Below, in pieces: positions 45,938-54,659 of a stretch of DNA of 64,000 nt. Origin of the DNA: Gemmatimonadota bacterium (GTDB taxonomy: Bacteria; Gemmatimonadota; Gemmatimonadetes; Gemmatimonadales; GWC2-71-9); assembly GCA_016713435.1 (NCBI GenBank), contig JADJPD010000005.1, positions 174,001 through 238,000 on the forward strand, given 5' to 3'. Position 1 is the first letter of the stretch; each line of letters opens with the position of its first letter. A model generated the notes under the pieces. That model did not search any database. It was not told the DNA's origin and saw nothing but the letters and a program-made list of their open reading frames with translations. Made by a program: the position numbers and the translations under genes.

Positions 45938-46197
45938 TCGTCGAAGCCGCGCGCCACCAGCGCCGCGAGGGCGTCGACCGCCGCCGACTCGTCCGTGCCG
46001 GTGGCCCGGAGCACGATGCTGCTGCCGCACTCGGCCGCGAGCATCATGACCCCCATGATGCTCTTCCCGTTCACCGCCATGCCGTCCCGGACGATCTCCA
46101 CGTCGGCCGTGAACCGGCTGGCTTCCTTGACGATCTTGGACGCCGGCCGGGCGTGCAGGCCGAGCTCGTTGACGATCCTCACTTCCCGTTCGATCAT
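45934..46197 (-). CDS. ptsH: Phosphocarrier protein HPr
   Basis: The 87-residue HPr has His in NELGLHARPAS (position about 15) and the regulatory Ser segment NGKSIMGVMMLAA (about 46), so both EI phosphorylation and HprK phosphorylation are possible, as hprK is encoded upstream. ATG 46197 overlaps the EIID stop; longer in-frame extension has no HPr similarity. Confidence 0.95.
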   Translation of the reverse strand: MIEREVRIVNELGLHARPASKIVKEASRFTADVEIVRDGMAVNGKSIMGVMMLAAECGSSIVLRATGTDESAAVDALAALVARGFDE

Positions 46198-46931
46198 GGC
46201 AGCCCCCACGCAAGAAGCAGCGCGACCCCGAGCACCAGGAGCCCATACCGTACTGCCGTCACCCGCGGGCCCAGGGCCCACGCGGCGGCCAGCCCGCCTG
46301 CCAGTATCCCCCCGGCCACGCCGAGCGCCGGCCCCTCACCACCGGCGAGGAGCGCCCGGCCGGCCACCGGGAGCAGGAGCCCCCCGGCCAGTCCGGCCAG
46401 CAGGCCCGCCCGCGGGGCCCAGCGCGGCACCCACGACGTCCCCAGGGCCGGCGCCACGCGCATGCCGCAGGCGAGGCCGAGCCGCAACGCCCACCAGCCG
46501 GTGGCCAGCCGGAGGGCGGCATACAACGCCACCAGGACCACGACGGGCCACGCACCGAGCCCAAGCGCCACGGCCGCGCCCGCCAGCCCCATGGTCGCCG
46601 GCACGACGCCGTCCCAGAACAGCTGGTCGCCCAGGGCCCCGAGCGGGCTGGTGAGGGCGGTCCGCAGGCGCGCGATCTGGGCGCCGTCCACGTGATCGTA
46701 CTCCGCCCGCACCAGCGCCCCGAGGGCCACGCCGGCCAGGTACGGATGGGAGTTGAAGTACTCCGCGGACCGCACCGAGGCCTCGGCGTGCCGGGCGGGG
46801 TCGGCGGTCTCGAGGTCGCGGAGCAGCGGCTCCGCCGCATACCCCAGGCCGATCCCCGTCAGGCGTTCGTAGTTCCACGCCCCCTGCACCGCGAGGAGCC
46901 GGAGGAATGCCCGCCCGCGGCCGTTCGTCAT
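46194..46931 (-). CDS. PTS mannose-family EIID membrane component
   Basis: The 245-residue protein begins with the EIID pattern (AFLRLLAVQGAWNYERLTGI; SAEYFNSHPYLAGVALGALV; LTSPLGALGDQLFWDGVVPA) and has several C-terminal helices. Shorter than E. coli ManZ, as often in this PTS subgroup. It pairs with the EIIC just upstream (ATGA overlap). The translocated substrate is unknown. Confidence 0.9.
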   Translation of the reverse strand: MTNGRGRAFLRLLAVQGAWNYERLTGIGLGYAAEPLLRDLETADPARHAEASVRSAEYFNSHPYLAGVALGALVRAEYDHVDGAQIARLRTALTSPLGALGDQLFWDGVVPATMGLAGAAVALGLGAWPVVVLVALYAALRLATGWWALRLGLACGMRVAPALGTSWVPRWAPRAGLLAGLAGGLLLPVAGRALLAGGEGPALGVAGGILAGGLAAAWALGPRVTAVRYGLLVLGVALLLAWGLP

Positions 46932-47611
46932 CCGAGCACCGCCAGCAGCACGCCGATGCCGGCGCCGGCGGCGAGCCAGCGGAGCCGGGCGCCGTGCCCC
47001 GCGCCGCGCAGGGCGCCGCCGAGCGCGGCGGCGAGCCCGGCGCCCACGGCCACCGCACTCACGAGCGCGAAGCGCGGGCCGCTGACGTCGAGCCGCTCCT
47101 CGAGCGCGGCCGCCCCCGCCAGGGCCACGCCGGTCAGCAGGGCGCAGCGGCCCACGTCGCTCGCCACGCCGCGCCAGTGCAGGCGGCGGATGGTGCGGGC
47201 CTGCCCGGCCGCGAGGCCGGCGGCATGGGCCCGGAGCGCCCGGCCGGCCGCCGCCCGCTGCCACTGCAGCGACCAGCCGCAGAGCGCGGCGAGCAGGAGC
47301 CCGTAGGCCACGCCCACGCCAAGGGAGTGCCGCCACTCGCCGAGCCCGGAGGCCAGCACCACGGCGCCGACGGTGGCGGCCCCGTAGTCGGGGTAGCGCG
47401 ACGCACCCACGGGCAGCACGTCGAGGGCAAAGAGCTCGAGCGTCAGGCCCACCGCGAGCCCGGTGCCCACGTCGCCAAGCAGGGCCCCGGCGCCCAGGCC
47501 GGCCACCAGCGGCCGCGACAGCAGCACCTGCGGTCCCGTCACCAGGTCCAGGCCCGCGAGGGTCCCCCAGCCGAGGAGCGCCGCCACCATCCCGCCCGAC
47601 TCGGGCGTCAC
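46928..47611 (-). CDS. PTS mannose/sorbose-family EIIC membrane component
   Basis: The 227-residue membrane protein has the family segments GPQVLLSRPLVAGLGAGALL, GDVGTGLAVGLTLELFALDV and LPVGASRYPDYG. GTG 47611 overlaps the EIIB stop (GTGA); ATG eight codons in (before VAALLGW) is an alternative. Part of a complete EIIA-B-C-D set. Confidence 0.88.
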   Translation of the reverse strand: MTPESGGMVAALLGWGTLAGLDLVTGPQVLLSRPLVAGLGAGALLGDVGTGLAVGLTLELFALDVLPVGASRYPDYGAATVGAVVLASGLGEWRHSLGVGVAYGLLLAALCGWSLQWQRAAAGRALRAHAAGLAAGQARTIRRLHWRGVASDVGRCALLTGVALAGAAALEERLDVSGPRFALVSAVAVGAGLAAALGGALRGAGHGARLRWLAAGAGIGVLLAVLG

Positions 47612-48081
47612 GCCAGCCCCTCGAGCGCCACTGGGGCCGAGGTGGGGAGGTCCTGCGCGGTGATCTCCGTGCCGTTCGCGGCGAGGCTGCGGAGCAACTC
47701 CAGCTCGTCGGCCGTGAGGTAGATGTAGGGCAGGCGAGGGATGCGCCCCGGCTTGTGGTGCAGCCCGCCGAGATTGACGCGCTCGATCGGGGGAGCGCCC
47801 CGCACCAGCGCCGCCATGGTCTGCACGTCGCCGGTGAGCACCAGCCCATTCCGGGGATCGGCCCGCCAGGCGGGGAGCTGGCGGAGGGCCTCGGTGACGT
47901 CGGCGAAGCGCAGCTCGATCTCGGGCGGCACGCCCATGCGGTAGAGGTCGCGCTCCCACTCGGCGGCGAAGACGCCGTCGTCCACCAGCACGATGAAGCC
48001 GAGGTCGAGCGGCTTGCCCCAGCCGATCACGACCTGGCCATGCACCAGGCGGTCATCCACGCGGTAGAGCGCGATCGGCAT
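47608..48081 (-). CDS. PTS mannose-family EIIB component
   Basis: The 157-residue EIIB-Man/Sor protein has DDRLVHGQVVIGW with phospho-accepting H14 and a C-terminal INLGGL-like VNLGGLHHKPGR segment. It transfers phosphate from EIIA to the incoming substrate at EIICD. ATG 48081 overlaps the EIIA stop by one base. Confidence 0.92.
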   Translation of the reverse strand: MPIALYRVDDRLVHGQVVIGWGKPLDLGFIVLVDDGVFAAEWERDLYRMGVPPEIELRFADVTEALRQLPAWRADPRNGLVLTGDVQTMAALVRGAPPIERVNLGGLHHKPGRIPRLPYIYLTADELELLRSLAANGTEITAQDLPTSAPVALEGLA

Positions 48082-48455
48082 CAGGCGTGGCGGATGGCGT
48101 CGTGGCCCTTGCCGGCGGCGCGATCGGCGCCGTCGGCGGGCGGGAGGGTGCGGTGGTGCACGAAGTCGAGGAGCATGGGCAGGTTGACGCCGGTGACCAC
48201 CTGGACGTCGCTCCGGGCACGGCTCAGCCGCATGGCGGCGAAGAAGCAGGAGCCGCAGGGCATGTCCACGAAGACCACGGCGGGGCCGTCGCCGACGGCC
48301 TCGGTGACGCGGCGCTCGATCTCGTCCCGCCCGCACTCGGTGTTGGAGACGGCCACCAGGGCGCCGGCGGCGCCGCCGATCCGCTCGGCCGCCTCGACCA
48401 GCGCCGCGGCCAGGCCGCCGTGCGCCACCACCACGCCCCGCATGCCGTCACTCAT
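48081..48455 (-). CDS. PTS mannose-family EIIA component
   Basis: The 124-residue EIIA-Man domain has active-site H12 (VVAHGGLA) and VVFVDMPCGSCFFAA, where the family usually has DLxGGSP. It overlaps hprK by eight bases. The Cys-rich PCGSC replacing GGSP is unusual. EIIA is separate from EIIB here, unlike E. coli ManX. Confidence 0.9.
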   Translation of the reverse strand: MSDGMRGVVVAHGGLAAALVEAAERIGGAAGALVAVSNTECGRDEIERRVTEAVGDGPAVVFVDMPCGSCFFAAMRLSRARSDVQVVTGVNLPMLLDFVHHRTLPPADGADRAAGKGHDAIRHA

Positions 48456-49413
48456 AGTCTTCCGTCAGGTACTCGCGCAGGCCGCGCTTCTCCTTCATGC
48501 GCTTGATGAGGCGCTCGTTGAACGCCGCGGCGACGTCCACGCCCGAGTACCGCAGGAGGTGCATCATGGCCACCACCTCGGAGATGACGGTGATGTTCTT
48601 GCCGGGATTGAGCGGCACGATGACCCGCGGCAGGGTGACCTCGAGGATCTCGGTCTCCTGGGTGTGCAGCCCGGTGCGGTCGGCGTCCTGCGCGGTCTCC
48701 CACGCCTCGAGCTGCACCACCACCTCGATGCGCTTCTGCTGCCGCACCGAGCGCACGCCGAAGAGCGCCGGGATGTCGATGAGCCCGACGCCGCGGATCT
48801 CCATGTGGTGCGCCGCCAGCTCGTGCCCCTGGCCGATCAGGATGTCGCTGCCCCGCCGGGTCACCTGCACGATGTCGTCGGCCACCAGCCGGTGGCCCCG
48901 CTCCACGAGGTCGAGCACGCACTCGCTCTTGCCGATGCCCGACTGCCCGATGAAGAGGAGGCCCACGCCGTACACGTCCGCCAGCGACCCGTGCAGCGTG
49001 GTCCGCGGCGCGAACGCCGCCTCCATGATGGGCTTGATCCGCTTGTAGAATTCCGCCGTCTTGAGCCGGGTGCGCAGCAGCGGCACCCCGCGCACCCGCG
49101 CCAGGTCCAGCAGCTCCAGCGGCACGTCCTGCGCCTTGGTGACGAACACCACCGGCAGGTCGAAGCCGAAGAACTTGCCCAGCCGGTCCCGCCGCTCGTC
49201 CGCGGTGAGCTCCTTCAGGTACGTGATCTCGGTCTCGCCGAGCACGTGGAGCCGGCGGGGCATGAAGCGGTGGGTGTAGCCCGCGAGCGCCAGCCCCGGG
49301 CTCGCGACCTCCGGGTCCACGATGGGCCGGTCCAGCCCCAGCTCGCCCGTGAGGGGCTCGAGCTGGAGCGGGTCGCCCTTGCGGGCGAGGAGGTCGCGGA
49401 GGGTGATCGTCAC
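48448..49413 (-). CDS. hprK: HPr kinase/phosphorylase
   Basis: The 321-residue protein has the N-terminal domain (GYTHRFMPRRLHVLGETEIT), P-loop GQSGIGKSE, the family strings HMEIRGVGLIDI and LPVRPG-like VIVPLNPGKNITVI, and a helical end. It phosphorylates HPr on the regulatory Ser and reverses this, linking PTS state to metabolism. It lies between hpf and the PTS genes. GTG 49413 overlaps the hpf stop (GTGA). Confidence 0.95.
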   Translation of the reverse strand: MTITLRDLLARKGDPLQLEPLTGELGLDRPIVDPEVASPGLALAGYTHRFMPRRLHVLGETEITYLKELTADERRDRLGKFFGFDLPVVFVTKAQDVPLELLDLARVRGVPLLRTRLKTAEFYKRIKPIMEAAFAPRTTLHGSLADVYGVGLLFIGQSGIGKSECVLDLVERGHRLVADDIVQVTRRGSDILIGQGHELAAHHMEIRGVGLIDIPALFGVRSVRQQKRIEVVVQLEAWETAQDADRTGLHTQETEILEVTLPRVIVPLNPGKNITVISEVVAMMHLLRYSGVDVAAAFNERLIKRMKEKRGLREYLTEDYE

Positions 49414-49715
49414 GCGGTGCCCTTGACGCCCCGCTCGCGCTTGGCGCCCGCCTTCTCGATCTGGCGCCGCACCTTCTCCTCGGCGCGGTCCAGCGCCGAG
49501 CGGTGGTCCCTGGCGCTGCCGCCGCCCACGAAGTCCTCGCCCCGGCTGCCCTTGAGCCGGATCTCCGCCGTGGGCTCGCCGCCCTCGACGTCGAAGACCA
49601 CGAGGGCATCGCCCGGGCGGCTCACCAGCGCGGAGAGGCGGCCCACGATCTCCTCGGCGCGGGCCCGCAGGTCGTCGCTGATCTCGCAGTGGCGGGCGGT
49701 GATGCTGGTGTTCAT
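49410..49715 (-). CDS. hpf: Ribosome hibernation promoting factor (short form) HPF/RaiA
   Basis: The 101-residue protein (MNTSITARHCEISDDLRARA; ALDRAEEKVRRQIEKA) is the short HPF/RaiA type that lacks the C-terminal dimerisation domain and binds the ribosome decoding site in stationary phase. ATG 49715 has a very good AGGAGGA site eight bases upstream. It opens the hpf-hprK-PTS run. Confidence 0.9.
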   Translation of the reverse strand: MNTSITARHCEISDDLRARAEEIVGRLSALVSRPGDALVVFDVEGGEPTAEIRLKGSRGEDFVGGGSARDHRSALDRAEEKVRRQIEKAGAKRERGVKGTA

Positions 49716-49749
49716 GGGACGTCCTCCTCCGGAAGTTCGGGTCGGTCTG

Positions 49750-50871
49750 TCAGGCGCGGGCCCCGCCCGCGAGCCCCGCCATCCACGATTCTGTCAGGTC
49801 GGCGGCGCGGTCCCACGAGAGCCCCTCCGCGAAACGCCGCGCCGCCTGCCCCAGCGCCGCCAGGCGCGCCGGGTCGTTCGCCAGCTCCATCATCCGGGCG
49901 GCCAGCGCCGCGGGATCGCCGTGCGGCACCAGGTAGCCGGTCTCCCCGTGCCGCACGGAATCGCGGAGCCCGGGGCTGTCGGAGGCCAGCGACGGGGTGC
50001 CGCACGCCGCCGCCTCCACGTTGGTGATCCCCCACCCTTCCTTGGGCGACGGGAAGACGTTGGCCCACACCGAGCGGAGCAGCTCCAGCTTCCGCTCCTC
50101 TGTCACGAACCCGAGGAACTCCACCGCCCCGGCCAGGCCGAGTCCGGCCGAGAGCGCCTCGAGCCGGGGCCGGTCATCCCCGGAGCCCGCGATGAGCAGG
50201 CGCAGGTCCGGCCGCTGCTCGCGCGCCTGCGCCAGCGCGCGGATGGCGAACTCCACCCCCTTGTAGCGCCGCAACCGCCCGATGTACAGGAAGGTCGGCG
50301 CCGCCGTGCGCGGGCTTGAGTCTGCCGCCGGGGTGAATCGCGACGCATCCACCCCGGGATGGATCACCACGACCCGGTCGCGGGGCACGCCCCGTGCCAC
50401 CAGGTCATCGCGGGTGCTCTCGCTGATGGCGTGAAACGAGGCACGCCGGTAGAGCGCCGGAATCGGACGCTCCAGCAGCCACACCGTGGCCGCCATCGGC
50501 CACGCCGCCTCCTGGAACGCGGTGGTCCCGAAGAGGTGCGGGATGATCACGCCCACCGGCCGGTCCGTCAGCGAGGCCGTGAAGAGCGGGATCTTGTTGA
50601 TGTCCTCCACCAGCACATCCGGCGATTCCGTGGCGAGCGCGCGACGCACCGCCCCCCGTCCCACCAGGGCGAAGCGATGCCGGTCGCCGTGCCGCTCCAC
50701 GTGGATCCCGTCCACCACCGCCCGGGATGCGGCGCCCGCCCACCCGGAGCAGACCAGCCGCACCCGGTGCCCGCGGGCGGCGAGGCGGCCGTAGATCTCG
50801 TGCAGGTGGATCTCCGCGCCCCCCGCGTGCGGGTTCGCGCGGTCCTGCCAGTTCACCAGCAGGATGTTCAC
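49750..50871 (-). CDS. GT4-family glycosyltransferase
   Basis: The 373-residue enzyme has the GT-B fold: N-terminal NWQDRANPHAGGAEIHLHEI, a hinge, LYIGRLRRYKGVEFAIRALA, and SPKEGWGITNVEAAACGTPS (the EX7E region). It transfers a sugar from a nucleotide donor, probably into cell-surface polysaccharide; donor and acceptor are unknown. GTG 50871 overlaps the nusB stop (GTGA). It is odd to find it between nusB and hpf. Confidence 0.88.
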   Translation of the reverse strand: MNILLVNWQDRANPHAGGAEIHLHEIYGRLAARGHRVRLVCSGWAGAASRAVVDGIHVERHGDRHRFALVGRGAVRRALATESPDVLVEDINKIPLFTASLTDRPVGVIIPHLFGTTAFQEAAWPMAATVWLLERPIPALYRRASFHAISESTRDDLVARGVPRDRVVVIHPGVDASRFTPAADSSPRTAAPTFLYIGRLRRYKGVEFAIRALAQAREQRPDLRLLIAGSGDDRPRLEALSAGLGLAGAVEFLGFVTEERKLELLRSVWANVFPSPKEGWGITNVEAAACGTPSLASDSPGLRDSVRHGETGYLVPHGDPAALAARMMELANDPARLAALGQAARRFAEGLSWDRAADLTESWMAGLAGGARA

Positions 50872-51281
50872 AGCCGGCCGAGGCTGTGGGCCACCCGGTC
50901 GAGCACGCCGTTGACGAAGGCCGGGGCCTTGGCGCCGCCGAAGAGGTGCGCCAGCTGCACCGCCTCGTCGATGACCACCTTGGGCGGGACGGCACCCTCG
51001 AGCAGCTCGTGCACGCCGATGCGGAGGATGTTCCGCTCGACTGCCGCGATCCGCTCCAGCCGCCAGTGCTCGGCGGCGTCCATGGCGTGGCGGTCCAGCT
51101 CGTCGCGCTCGCGCAGCACGGCCTGCGCCAGGTGCTCGGCCTGGTCGTAGACCAGCGGGTCGGGCCCGGTGAGCTGGGCCAGGCGGGTCACCGCGTCGGC
51201 GAGCGGGAGGTCGTCCACCAGCTCCATGGAGTACAGCACCTGCAGGGCACGCGCGCGCGCCTTGCTCTCAGCCCGCAGCAT
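50868..51281 (-). CDS. nusB: Transcription antitermination factor NusB
   Basis: The 137-residue helical protein (KARARALQVLYSMELVDD; AAVERNILRIGVHELLEGAV; PKVVIDEAVQLAHLFGGAKA) binds boxA RNA with NusE/S10. It starts right after the ribH stop (TGA-ATG). ribH-nusB is a common pair. Confidence 0.95.
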   Translation of the reverse strand: MLRAESKARARALQVLYSMELVDDLPLADAVTRLAQLTGPDPLVYDQAEHLAQAVLRERDELDRHAMDAAEHWRLERIAAVERNILRIGVHELLEGAVPPKVVIDEAVQLAHLFGGAKAPAFVNGVLDRVAHSLGRL

Positions 51282-51749
51282 TCACGTCCCCCGCAGCTGG
51301 CGGAGCGCGTCCGCCGTGCGCAAGGCCGCCTCGGCGGCCTCGTAGCCCTTGTTGCCCGCATCGCCGCCGGCCCGGGCGAGTGCCTGGTCCATGGTCTCCG
51401 TGGTGAGCACGCCGAAGGCCACCGGCAGCCCGTGGCGCACCGCCACCTCGGAGATCCCGCGGGCGGCCTCGCCAGCCACGAAGTCGAAGTGCGCGGTCTC
51501 GCCCCGCACCACGCAGCCGAGCGCCACGATGGCGCTGTAGCGGCCGGTCTGCGCCACCGCGGAGGCGGCGCCCCCGAGCTCGAAGGCGCCAGGCAGCCAG
51601 ACCACGTCCACCTCGGCCTCGGGCACGCCGGCCGCGGCGCAGCAGGCCCGCGCCCCCTCGAGGAGGCGGCCGGTGACCCGCTCGTTGTACTGGCTCACCA
51701 GGATCGCGACGCGCCCGGTGGCGCGGAGCTGGCCGTGGAAGTCGGGCAT
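51282..51749 (-). CDS. ribH: 6,7-dimethyl-8-ribityllumazine synthase
   Basis: The 155-residue enzyme (ILVSQYNERVTGRLLEGARA; DVVWLPGAFELGGAA; LGCVVRGETAHFDFVAGEAA; PVAFGVLTTETMDQALARAG) makes the lumazine precursor of riboflavin. It is two bases after ribBA. Confidence 0.96.
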   Translation of the reverse strand: MPDFHGQLRATGRVAILVSQYNERVTGRLLEGARACCAAAGVPEAEVDVVWLPGAFELGGAASAVAQTGRYSAIVALGCVVRGETAHFDFVAGEAARGISEVAVRHGLPVAFGVLTTETMDQALARAGGDAGNKGYEAAEAALRTADALRQLRGT

Positions 51750-51751
51750 GG

Positions 51752-52957
51752 TCAGTGGGCCAGCAGGTGGCCAAGCTTGTCGCGCTTGGTCTCGAGGTAG
51801 GCGCGGTTCTCGGCGTTGGCCTCGGTGACCAGCGGCACCCGCTCGGTGAGCTCGAGGCCGTAGCCCTCGAGGCCCACCAGCTTCCGGGGATTGTTGGTCA
51901 TGACCCGGATGGAGCTGAGCCCGAGGTCGCGCAGGATCTGGGCGCCGATGCCGTAGTTGCGCAGGTCGGGCGCGAAGCCGAGGCGGACGTTGGCCTGGAC
52001 CGTGTCGTCGCCCTCGTCCTGCAGGGCGTAGGCCCGGATCTTGTTGAGCAGCCCGATGCCGCGGCCCTCCTGGTCCAGGTAGACGATGACGCCCCGCCCG
52101 GCCGCCGCGATCTGGCGCATGGCCGCGTGGAGCTGGGGGCCGCAGTCGCAGCGCTGCGAGCCGAAGACGTCGCCGGTCAGGCACTTGGAGTGCATGCGCA
52201 CCAGCACGTCGCGCTGCCCCTCCACCTCGCCCATGACCAGGGCCACGTGCTGGGCCCGGTCCACGTCGTTCTGGTACGCCACCACCTTGAACTCGCCGAA
52301 CTCGGTGGGGAGCCGCGCGATGGCGTCGCGGTGGACCAGCTGCTCCTTCTGCAGGCGGTGGGCCACCAGCTGCGCCACCGTGATGAACGTCAGCCCGTGT
52401 TCCTGGCAGAACTGCTCCAGCTGCGGCCGCCGCGCGGCCTCCCCGTCGGGGCCCATGATCTCGCACATCACGCCGGCCGGGTAGAGGCCGGCGAGCCGCG
52501 GCAGGTCCACCGCCGCCTCCGTGTGCCCCACCCGCTGCAGCACCCCGCCGGGCCGCGCGCGGACGGGATTCACGTGCCCGGGACGGCGCAGGTCGGACGG
52601 CACCGTCTTGGGGTTGATGGCCACGTGGATGGTCTTGGCGCGGTCCGACGCCGAGATGCCGGTGCTCACGCCGAAGCGCTCATCGGCGTCGATGGTCACC
52701 GTGAAGGCGGTGCGCATCGACTCGGTGTTCCGGCTCTCCATCTGCGGGAGCTCGAGCTCCTCGCAGCGCTCGCCGGTGAGGGCCAGGCAGAGGTAGCCCT
52801 TGGCGTGGGTGATGATGAAGTTCACCATCTCGGGCGTGATGAGCTCGGCCGCGCAGATGAGGTCGCCCTCGTTCTCGCGGTCCTCGTCATCGGCCACGAC
52901 GATGAACTTGCCGTTGCGGAGGTCTTCGATCGCCTGCTCGATGGTGCCGAACGCCAT
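51752..52957 (-). CDS. ribBA: Bifunctional DHBP synthase / GTP cyclohydrolase II RibBA
   Basis: The 401-residue protein has the RibB domain (VVADDEDRENEGDLICAAEL; HTEAAVDLPRLAG) and the RibA domain with zinc ligands HSKCLTGDVFGSQRCDCGPQ and YLDQEGRGIGLLNKIRAYAL. It makes both riboflavin precursors, from ribulose 5-phosphate and GTP. It is five bases after ribE. Confidence 0.96.
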   Translation of the reverse strand: MAFGTIEQAIEDLRNGKFIVVADDEDRENEGDLICAAELITPEMVNFIITHAKGYLCLALTGERCEELELPQMESRNTESMRTAFTVTIDADERFGVSTGISASDRAKTIHVAINPKTVPSDLRRPGHVNPVRARPGGVLQRVGHTEAAVDLPRLAGLYPAGVMCEIMGPDGEAARRPQLEQFCQEHGLTFITVAQLVAHRLQKEQLVHRDAIARLPTEFGEFKVVAYQNDVDRAQHVALVMGEVEGQRDVLVRMHSKCLTGDVFGSQRCDCGPQLHAAMRQIAAAGRGVIVYLDQEGRGIGLLNKIRAYALQDEGDDTVQANVRLGFAPDLRNYGIGAQILRDLGLSSIRVMTNNPRKLVGLEGYGLELTERVPLVTEANAENRAYLETKRDKLGHLLAH

Positions 52958-52962
52958 GATGC

Positions 52963-53586
52963 TCAGGGCTTCTTCCTGCGCCGGGTGCGCGGCCGGGGCG
53001 GTCCCGCCGCCAGCAGCGCCTCGACGTACTTGCCGATGGTGTCCCCCTCCAGGTGTACCCGGTCGCCGGGCACGCGCTCCCCGAGGGTGGTGTGCTCAAA
53101 GGTAAACGGGATGAGCGAGAGCTGGACGACGCCCCGGGCCGGCAGGGCGTTCACGGTGAGGCTCACCCCGTCCACCGTGATGGAGCCGAGCGGGATGGAC
53201 ACCCGCGCCACCGCCGGCGGCATGGTGACGTCCATGAGCCACGCGTCGCCCCGCTGCCGGATGCGCCGGACCTCCCCCACCCCGTCCACATGGCCCTGCA
53301 CCAGGTGCCCGCCGAGCCGGTCGCCCACCTGGAGCGCGCGCTCGAGGTTGACGCGACGGCCCACCGTGGCGCTCCCGAAGGTGGTCCGCTCCAGCGAGGT
53401 GGTGATCACGTGCACCTGGAACCAGCCCCGCCCCGCCCGCTCGACGGTCAGGCAGGCGCCGTCCACGGCGATGCTCTCGCCCTTGGCCAGCCCCCGGTAG
53501 GGCGCGGCGATCCGGAGCGTGAGCCCCGTGCTGCCCCGGGTGACCCGCGCCACCCGACCCACGGCCGTCACGATGCCGGTGAACAT
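52963..53586 (-). CDS. ribE: Riboflavin synthase alpha chain
   Basis: The 207-residue trimeric enzyme has two lumazine-binding repeats (MFTGIVTAVGRVARV; GHLVQGHVDGVGEV and later SLTVNALPARGVVQLSLIP) and a basic tail. It dismutates lumazine to riboflavin. Its start overlaps the ribD end by 19 bases. Confidence 0.95.
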   Translation of the reverse strand: MFTGIVTAVGRVARVTRGSTGLTLRIAAPYRGLAKGESIAVDGACLTVERAGRGWFQVHVITTSLERTTFGSATVGRRVNLERALQVGDRLGGHLVQGHVDGVGEVRRIRQRGDAWLMDVTMPPAVARVSIPLGSITVDGVSLTVNALPARGVVQLSLIPFTFEHTTLGERVPGDRVHLEGDTIGKYVEALLAAGPPRPRTRRRKKP

Positions 53587-54659
53587 GGCTCCCGATCCAC
53601 GACGAGTAAGGTGTCCTGGCCCAGCGCCCGCCGGTCCACCACCTGCCAGCGCTCCGCCTCCACCAGCGAGGTGCCGGGCAGCTCGGCGATGGCCGGGATG
53701 CCGGAATCGCCGAGCCAGAGCGGGGACTGGATCCAGTAGTACCGGTCCACCAGCCCCTCGCCGAGCAGCCGGCCCGCCAGCCGCCCGCCGCCCTCCACGA
53801 GGATCGAGCCCACTCCCTCCTCGTGCAGCCCCTGCAGCGCCACGGCGAGAGTCGCCGCACGGATGACCCGCACGCCCGCCGCCTCGAGCGGCTCGGTGCG
53901 GGTGAGCGAGGCGGAGAGCGTGGTGACGAGGGTGGTGGGCACCTGGCCCGCCGTCTTCACGAGGGCCAGCGTCGAGGGCAACTCGGCCAGCCGGTCGAAG
54001 ACCACGCGCTGCGGCGCCACCCGCGGCTCCACCGGCCCGCGCACGGTGAGCGAGGCATCATCCGTGCGTGCGGTATGCCCCCCCACGCCGATGGCATCGA
54101 ACCCCGCGCGGAGCCAGTGCACGTACTCCCGCGCCTCCCCGCCGGAAATCCAGCGTGACCTGCCACCATGATCAGCGATGCGCCCGTCGAGCGTGGTGGC
54201 CAGCTTGAGTGCCAAGAACGGGCGCCGGGGCTCCGTGAAGCGGTGGAGGAAGATCGCATTCTGGACCGCGGCCTCCTCGCCCCGGCACCCGATCTCCACC
54301 GGGATGCCCGCCGCGCGCAGGCGCAGCGCGCCGCCCTGCGCCTCCGGATTGGGGTCCGGCATGGCCACCACCACCCGCGCCACGCCGGCCGCGATCAGCG
54401 CATCGGCGCAGGGGGGCTGCTTGCCAGTGTGGTTGCAGGGCTCGAGCGTCACGTACAGCGTCGCGCCCCGGGCCGCCGCCCCCGCCATGGCGAGCGCCGC
54501 CGGCTCGGCGTGACGCTCGCCGAATTCGGCGTGCCACCCCTCGCCCACGATGGCGCCGTTTCGGACCACCACGGCCCCGACCAGCGGGTTGGGCGCCACC
54601 CGGCCCCAGCCCCGCCAGGCCAGTTCCAGCGCCCGCCCCATGGCTTCGAAATCGTTCAC
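53568..54659 (-). CDS. ribD: Bifunctional riboflavin deaminase/reductase RibD
   Basis: The deaminase domain has HAEPAALAMAG and EPCNHTGKQPPCADAL zinc motifs, then the reductase domain (LALKLATTLDGRIADHGGRS; GSILVEGGGRLAGRLL). Start GTG 54659 (VNDFEAMGRALELA) is chosen; ATG 54641 is an alternative that removes six residues. The gene opens the rib cluster, and no FMN riboswitch is visible upstream. Confidence 0.93.
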   Translation of the reverse strand: MNDFEAMGRALELAWRGWGRVAPNPLVGAVVVRNGAIVGEGWHAEFGERHAEPAALAMAGAAARGATLYVTLEPCNHTGKQPPCADALIAAGVARVVVAMPDPNPEAQGGALRLRAAGIPVEIGCRGEEAAVQNAIFLHRFTEPRRPFLALKLATTLDGRIADHGGRSRWISGGEAREYVHWLRAGFDAIGVGGHTARTDDASLTVRGPVEPRVAPQRVVFDRLAELPSTLALVKTAGQVPTTLVTTLSASLTRTEPLEAAGVRVIRAATLAVALQGLHEEGVGSILVEGGGRLAGRLLGEGLVDRYYWIQSPLWLGDSGIPAIAELPGTSLVEAERWQVVDRRALGQDTLLVVDREPCSPAS

